Positions 38,115-42,513 of a stretch of DNA of 42,513 nt are shown piece by piece. Numbering within the stretch: position 1 is the stretch's first letter; the number at the start of each line of letters is the position of its first letter. The stretch is from Candidatus Nomurabacteria bacterium (lineage in GTDB: Bacteria > Patescibacteriota > Saccharimonadia > Saccharimonadales > Saccharimonadaceae): NCBI GenBank assembly GCA_031278275.1, contig JAITKW010000066.1:1-42513 (forward strand), in the 5' to 3' direction. The notes under the pieces are model-generated. The model made no database searches and was not told the DNA's origin. It saw only the letters and a list, made by a program, of their open reading frames with translations. The position numbers were made by a program, and so were the translations under genes.

Positions 38115-38175
38115 GAGTAATTACGCGACAAAACTCCGTGTATTAAACCCTGCGAAAAAAGAATTATGCGACTAG
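38115..38175 (-). repeat. Two degenerate copies of the repeat box after rpoC
   Basis: On the minus strand GAGTTTTGTCGCGTAATTAC (near 38115-38137) and CTAGTCGCATAATTC (38161-38175) resemble the TCTTGTTGCATAAC box. They lie between the rpoC stop and the palindrome; no clear terminator with a T-run is seen here. Confidence 0.4.
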
Positions 38176-38178
38176 TTT

Positions 38179-38607
38179 TTACAAATCTACCACTGCGTCT
38201 TCGGTGGCGAGGTCTTCGCCCCTTATGGCTTCGGTGATGTCGTCAAAATCTTCATCTTCGGTAAAATCGTCCACGACCGCCATTTTGTTGGACTTTACGC
38301 CAGTGCCAACGGGGATTTTACGCCCAATAATCACATTTTCTTTGAGTCCGACAAGACGATCGACTTTGCCAGAGATGGCGGCAGAAATCAGGACGCGGGT
38401 AGTGTCTTGGAAAGAGGCGGCAGACAAGAAACTGTCGCTGTAAATCGCTACTTTAGTGATACCAAGCAATAATTGGTTGTATTTGCAAGGAGTTTTGCCC
38501 GCTTTTTCCAATTTTTCGTTGGCTTTGATGGCGGAGGATTTGCTGACAATGTCGCCAATGATGAAGCTGGAATCGCCCGCATCTTCAATCATCACCCGAC
38601 TAAACAT
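38179..38607 (-). CDS. rpoC: RpoC C-terminal segment, cut off by an in-frame TAA
   Basis: 142 codons from the first ATG (38607). Homology continues upstream in the same frame to 38718 (YRGIEATERYIINEVLRIYA and onward), directly after the TAA at 38719-38721. The segment contains VIIEDAGDSS-like, KYNQLLLGITKVAIYSDSFLSAASFQDTTRVL and GRKIPVGTG, all standard parts of the beta' C-terminus. No Shine-Dalgarno site precedes ATG 38607, and that start would lose 37 conserved residues. Independent translation is therefore doubtful; the segment is either the second half of a disrupted gene, reached by readthrough, or the result of a sequence error. Confidence 0.8.
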   Translation of the reverse strand: MFSRVMIEDAGDSSFIIGDIVSKSSAIKANEKLEKAGKTPCKYNQLLLGITKVAIYSDSFLSAASFQDTTRVLISAAISGKVDRLVGLKENVIIGRKIPVGTGVKSNKMAVVDDFTEDEDFDDITEAIRGEDLATEDAVVDL

Positions 38608-38718
38608 TTGCCGAACGATGATTTCAAGGTGTTTGTCGGAAACTTCTTGCCCCTGCGCTGCGTAAATCCTGAGAACTTCGTTGATAATGTAGCGTTCGGT
38701 AGCTTCAATGCCTCTGTA

Positions 38719-41700
38719 TTACATCAAATCAAGTAGGTTCAGCGAACCTGCGGTCAGGCGGTCACCAGCTTTCACTGCGCCACCGGATTTAACCACAATC
38801 TCCACTTCATCAGGCACCTCAATTTTGACGGGAGCTGACGTGGCACCCACAATCACGATTTCGTCATCATTGGCTTGTTCTACTACGCCATCAATAGGGG
38901 CAACGAGCGGTGCTTTGTCGTCAGATTTGGCGGCGATGATGTCGCCCACGCGCACGGCTTTGCCGTTTTTGACTTTCATCTTGCGACCGTCAAGTTTCAA
39001 ATGTTCTATCTTGCCAGACGAGGGAGTAACTTGGATTATAAAGCGTTTGCCATCTTCCCAAACTTCCACCATGCCGTCAATTGGCGATACGGTGGCTTGA
39101 CCTTTCGGCGTTCGGGCTTCAAACAATTCTTCAACGCGTGGCAAACCTTTAGAAATGGCACCGGAACCAGCCACACCGGACGAGTGGAAAGTGTCCAAAG
39201 TCAACTGCGTGCCAGGTTCGCCGACTGATTGCGCCGCAATCACGCCGACTGGTTGGTTGGCTTCCACCAATTTTTTGGTTGACATATCCAGGCCATAACT
39301 TTTCTTGGACACGCCGTCCAAGTTTTTGGTGGAGAGAATGCTGTAGATTTTTACGCTGTCCACGCTCTCATCATCTTCAATTTCGTCCGCAATCTCACGT
39401 GTGATTAGCTCGCCAGCCTCCACATGCCCAGATACGGTTTCGGCAGCATAGCGCCCAGCCAAACGGTTGGAAAACTCAATCATAGTCAATTCAGTTTCAT
39501 TACGATAAATCGTAAAGCCCTCATCTTCGCCCTCTTCGTTGGTCGTGAAAACATCTTGCGCAACATCAACCAAGCGTCTGGTCAAATAGCCCGAGTCGGC
39601 CGTCTTGAGAGCGGTTGAAACTAAGCCTTGCCTTGCGCCACGTGTTGCCACAAAAGATTCCAGCAAAGACAAGCCTTTTTTGAAATTGGAGCGAATGGGC
39701 AGTTCCATCTCGCGACCATTGACATCAACCATAATTCCAATCATCGCAGAAGCCAGTTTGATATTTGACACGGTGCCACGTGCGCCAGAGTTGACCATTA
39801 AACTGATGTTTGTGTCAACGCTGTCAATTCTGGTTTTCAAAAGGTCGGAGATTTTGTTGTCAACGTTGCGCCAATTGGCAACCGTCAAGTTATGGCGCTC
39901 TTTGTTGGTAATCAACCCCTCGTTATATTGCTCAGCGATTTGTGCCGCTCGCCCCGTACCCTCCGCCACCATTTCAGCCACTTCCGGAAAGTCAACATAA
40001 TCGTCTTTGGATGTGGACACGCCCGCAATCGTTTCGTACTTGAAAGACAAAGCCTTAACCGCATCGGCAATTTTCACGGTCATATCGGCACCATATTTTG
40101 CAAAAATCTTGTTCATGACTTTTTTCAATTGTTTTTTGGTTTGAGCCGAATTGTCAAAGGGATAATCTTCCGGCAATACCTCGTTGAACAGCACTCGCCC
40201 AAAAGTGGTTTCGCGCATTTCACCTTTGAATGGTAATTTAATGGGAGATTGTAGTTGGATTTTTTGATTGTCATAAGCCATCTCAGCTTCATAAACTGAA
40301 GAAAAAGTTTTCAAATCGCCCTTGATTTTGCTGTAAGTGAGGTAGTAAATCCCCAGTACCACGTCTTGTTCAATAGATAAAACCGGCGCGCCGTCAGCGG
40401 GTTTTAATAAATTGTTTACCACACTAATCAAGCCCCCGGCTTCTCTTTGAGCGTCTTCGGATATGGGCAAATGCACCGCCATTTGGTCACCGTCATAGTC
40501 CGCATTGAAACCTTTAGCGACCAACGGGTGCAATTGAATGGCTTGACCGTCAATTAACTTCGGCTGAAAGGCTTGAATGGAGAGCTTGTGGAGGGTCGGC
40601 GCACGGTTAAGCAACACGTATTTGTTAGTAATCACTTCGTCCAAGCCGTCCCAAACCACCGCCTCGTTGGATTCTATCATGTGGTTGGCGTTTTTGATGT
40701 TGTTGGCGTGTTCGTTGCGGATTAACCACGAAATCACGAACGGCCTGAACAGCTCCATCGCCATTTGTTTTGGCAAACCGCATTGATTGATGTTTAGCTC
40801 AGGCCCAACCACGATGACCGAGCGCCCAGAATAATCCACACGCTTGCCCAGCAAGTTCTGGCGGAAGCGACCTTGTTTGCCTTTTAGCATATCAGATAAA
40901 GATTTCAGTTGGCGTTTGTTGTTGGACGATTTGGCGGTACGGTTGCCATGCGTGGCGGAGTTGTCAATAAGGGAATCAACCGCTTCTTGCAACATGCGCA
41001 TTTCGTTACGGCAAATCACGTCTGGAGCGTTCAAGTCCATCAGTTTTTTCAGGCGGTTGTTGCGGTTGATGACACGGCGATATAAATCATTGATGTCTGA
41101 GGTGACGAAACGCCCGCCCGCTAGTGACACAATTGGACGCAAATCTGGCGGAATGACAGGAATAATTGTCAACATTAAATCAGCTGGCTTAATCCCCGCT
41201 GAGCGCATACCTTCCATTACTTTCAACCTTTTGACCAGTTTTTTCTCTTTTTGACCGCGTGCGCTTTTCGCGGTCTCGGTCAATTCCTCAATCGTTTTGT
41301 CAATATTGATTTCGTCCAGCAACTCTTTGATAGCCACGCCACCCATGCCAACCTTAACCAAATCTTCATATTCTTCCGGCAACTCCGCTTTTTCAGATTC
41401 AGTCATTAAACTGTATTTATTTAACTTGGTCAACCAATTTTTTCTTTCCGTATAATCGGTCTCCAAACTTTCCACCTCTTCGGCTTGGGCTTCCGCTAAA
41501 GCCTTGATGTCCGCATTTTTATCTTTAGCAGCGTCTTCGTAACGGATTTTGATAGCTTCGCGCGCCGCTACAGTTTGGGCTTCCAGCTCCTTGAGTTTTT
41601 GGTCTTTGGCCTCATCATCAACGGAAATAATCACAAAACTGGCAAAATAAATCACTTTTTCAATATTTTTCACCGTCATGTCGAGCAAAAGACCGATAGC

Positions 41701-42054
41701 GCTGGGCACGCCACGCATAAACCAAATATGCGCCACCGGCACCGCTAAAGTGATATGCCCCATACGTTCGCGGCGCGAAATGGCTTTGGTCACCAAGTTC
41801 CCATCACGGTCAACCGCCGCTTCGCGACTCCTGATGCCTTTCAATTTGCCATCATGCGGGTTGATGTCTTTGACTGGACCAAAAATCCTTTCGCAAAACA
41901 ACCCATCACGTTCAGGTTTTTGCGTGCGATAATTGATGGTTTCCGGTTTCAAAACTTCGCCATAACTCCAATTTAACACATCTTCACTGCTTGCCACGCT
42001 CAAACGAATGGAATCAAAGTCGTTCGTGCCAATATATTGATCAAATCGTCCCAT
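38719..42054 (-). CDS. rpoC: RNA polymerase beta' subunit, main part (in-frame stop before C-terminus)
   Basis: 1111 residues of beta'. The active-site NADYDGDQMAVHLP, the GKRVDYSGRSVIVVGPELN block, trigger loop/bridge regions and VGVIAAQSVGEPGTQLTLDTFH are intact. Both zinc sites are gone: residues 61-92 (DINPHDGKLKGIRSREAAVD) carry no Cys, and the second site reads STKNLDGVSKKSYG with TNEEGEDEG upstream. A TAA at 38719-38721 follows NLLDLM, where Lys or Arg is usual before YRGIEAT, and the same frame continues for 179 more codons. The full gene would have 1291 codons plus the true stop. ATG follows the rpoB stop by one base. Confidence 0.96.
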   Translation of the reverse strand: MGRFDQYIGTNDFDSIRLSVASSEDVLNWSYGEVLKPETINYRTQKPERDGLFCERIFGPVKDINPHDGKLKGIRSREAAVDRDGNLVTKAISRRERMGHITLAVPVAHIWFMRGVPSAIGLLLDMTVKNIEKVIYFASFVIISVDDEAKDQKLKELEAQTVAAREAIKIRYEDAAKDKNADIKALAEAQAEEVESLETDYTERKNWLTKLNKYSLMTESEKAELPEEYEDLVKVGMGGVAIKELLDEINIDKTIEELTETAKSARGQKEKKLVKRLKVMEGMRSAGIKPADLMLTIIPVIPPDLRPIVSLAGGRFVTSDINDLYRRVINRNNRLKKLMDLNAPDVICRNEMRMLQEAVDSLIDNSATHGNRTAKSSNNKRQLKSLSDMLKGKQGRFRQNLLGKRVDYSGRSVIVVGPELNINQCGLPKQMAMELFRPFVISWLIRNEHANNIKNANHMIESNEAVVWDGLDEVITNKYVLLNRAPTLHKLSIQAFQPKLIDGQAIQLHPLVAKGFNADYDGDQMAVHLPISEDAQREAGGLISVVNNLLKPADGAPVLSIEQDVVLGIYYLTYSKIKGDLKTFSSVYEAEMAYDNQKIQLQSPIKLPFKGEMRETTFGRVLFNEVLPEDYPFDNSAQTKKQLKKVMNKIFAKYGADMTVKIADAVKALSFKYETIAGVSTSKDDYVDFPEVAEMVAEGTGRAAQIAEQYNEGLITNKERHNLTVANWRNVDNKISDLLKTRIDSVDTNISLMVNSGARGTVSNIKLASAMIGIMVDVNGREMELPIRSNFKKGLSLLESFVATRGARQGLVSTALKTADSGYLTRRLVDVAQDVFTTNEEGEDEGFTIYRNETELTMIEFSNRLAGRYAAETVSGHVEAGELITREIADEIEDDESVDSVKIYSILSTKNLDGVSKKSYGLDMSTKKLVEANQPVGVIAAQSVGEPGTQLTLDTFHSSGVAGSGAISKGLPRVEELFEARTPKGQATVSPIDGMVEVWEDGKRFIIQVTPSSGKIEHLKLDGRKMKVKNGKAVRVGDIIAAKSDDKAPLVAPIDGVVEQANDDEIVIVGATSAPVKIEVPDEVEIVVKSGGAVKAGDRLTAGSLNLLDLM

Positions 42055-42055
42055 T

Positions 42056-42513
42056 TTAGTTCTCCCCTTCCATTTCGTTTATTTTATTAGTGTCGTCTAA
42101 TGACATACCTTCGTCCTCCGAAAGTTCCGCACTCAACAACTCCTCTTTACTAAAGTCAGTTTCCTCGTTTGCTTTAACAGTTTCCATAATTTCCTTATCA
42201 ATTTTCCGCGGCGGCCTTGAATGATAAGTCGTGGCATGCAGTTCAACATCCACCACGTTATCATGACTTAATAAATCAACTTTCAGCCCCAGCCCTTGCA
42301 ATTCTTTCACCAAAACATTGAAACCCTCAGGCAGTTTTGGACCGACAATCGGCTCGTTTTTGATGATGGATTCATAAGCTTTGGCACGACCAAAAACATC
42401 GTCAGATTTAATGGTCAACATCTCCTGCAAAATTGAAGCGGCGCCATAAGCCTCCAAAGCCCAAACTTCCATTTCTCCGAAACGCTGTCCTCCGTTCTGA
42501 GCTTTACCGCCCA
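42056..42513 (-). CDS. rpoB: RNA polymerase beta subunit, C-terminal part (N-terminus beyond window)
   Basis: The last 152 codons are visible, beginning with GGKAQNGGQRFGEMEVWALEAYGA, the signature C-terminal clamp segment. LTIKSDDVFGRAKAYESIIKNEPIVGPKLPEGFNVLVKELQGLGL follows, and then a long acidic tail of about 55 residues (ELSEDEGMSLDDTN and EMEGEN at the end). The tail is longer and more acidic than in E. coli. GGGGAG in its last codons serves as the Shine-Dalgarno site for rpoC. No ribosomal-protein gene is seen on the other side because the window ends. Confidence 0.97.
   Translation of the reverse strand, partial: GGKAQNGGQRFGEMEVWALEAYGAASILQEMLTIKSDDVFGRAKAYESIIKNEPIVGPKLPEGFNVLVKELQGLGLKVDLLSHDNVVDVELHATTYHSRPPRKIDKEIMETVKANEETDFSKEELLSAELSEDEGMSLDDTNKINEMEGEN

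Noticed and set aside
38161..38175. Chromosomal dif site
   Set aside because: Only a GTCGCATAAT-like half resembles a XerC arm; the 6-bp centre and XerD arm are not recognisable.
38719..38721. TAA as a reassigned sense codon
   Set aside because: TAA ends rpsL, rpmJ, rpoB and other genes normally, and TGA also serves as a stop (tgt, rpsS, DHH gene), so the standard code applies.

Overview
The window is a dense, almost gap-free bacterial chromosome segment, nearly all on the minus strand. It holds most of the ribosomal-protein super-operon plus replication and recombination genes. It looks like a Candidate Phyla Radiation (Patescibacteria) genome, most probably Candidatus Saccharibacteria (TM7). 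The grounds are: rpmD (L30) is absent between rpsE and rplO, many ribosomal proteins are compact, zinc-less versions of several proteins are present, TAA/TGA stops are used under the standard code, and several genes are typical of CPR genomes. The phylum call is an inference, and other CPR lineages are possible.

Layout. 1-500: start of an OmpR-type response regulator. 600-2797 (+): tgt and an AI-2E/PerM-type permease. 2766-10302 (-): cysS, a DHH phosphoesterase, recR, ybaB, a GT-C-like membrane protein, dnaB and dnaX. 10360-12020 (-): two unrecognised proteins. 12167-14513 (-): rplL, rplJ (with an L10 leader) and rplA (with a long charged N-terminal extension). 14683-15711: recA. 15876-19883 (-): infA-rpmJ-rpsM-rpsK-rpsD-rpoA-rplQ-rplM-rpsI. 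19953-22053: secY followed by a class E/F-like sortase, in the slot where adk-map usually lie. 22163-31346 (-): the complete spc and S10 operons from rpsJ to rplO. 31513-32229 (+): a HAD-fold protein. 32344-36778 (-): tuf, an unknown gene of different codon use, and fusA. 36900-37792: rpsG and rpsL. 38179-42513: rpoC, broken by an in-frame TAA, and the 3' end of rpoB.

Main observations. (1) rpoC carries an in-frame TAA 180 codons before its natural end. (2) Structural zinc sites are missing across the information machinery: both zinc sites of RpoC, DnaX, RecR, L36, S4 and S14. The catalytic zinc sites of Tgt and CysS are kept. (3) At least eight non-ribosomal genes have a -10 box ending 6-10 nt before the start codon, which points to leaderless mRNAs. 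Ribosomal operons have ordinary leaders and Shine-Dalgarno sites. (4) A dispersed repeat family lies after several operons, including a 136-bp palindrome that can fold into a three-way junction beside the rpsL promoter. (5) Conserved residues are changed in EF-G (NKID-type box is NKIN), S12 (streptomycin-site Lys to Pro), S11 (Asn of the isoaspartate site to Gly), a HAD protein (nucleophile Asp to Gly) and a DHH phosphoesterase (first His to Ala).

How the genes work together: the window encodes much of the transcription-translation core (RNA polymerase alpha, beta', end of beta; about 30 ribosomal proteins; IF-1, EF-Tu, EF-G; SecY). It adds clamp-loader, helicase and recombination genes and two tRNA-related enzymes. 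Promoters with recognisable -35/-10 boxes precede rplJ, rplA, infA, secY, rplC, rpsJ, tuf, the 280-aa unknown gene and rpsL, so the super-operon is divided into separate transcription units.
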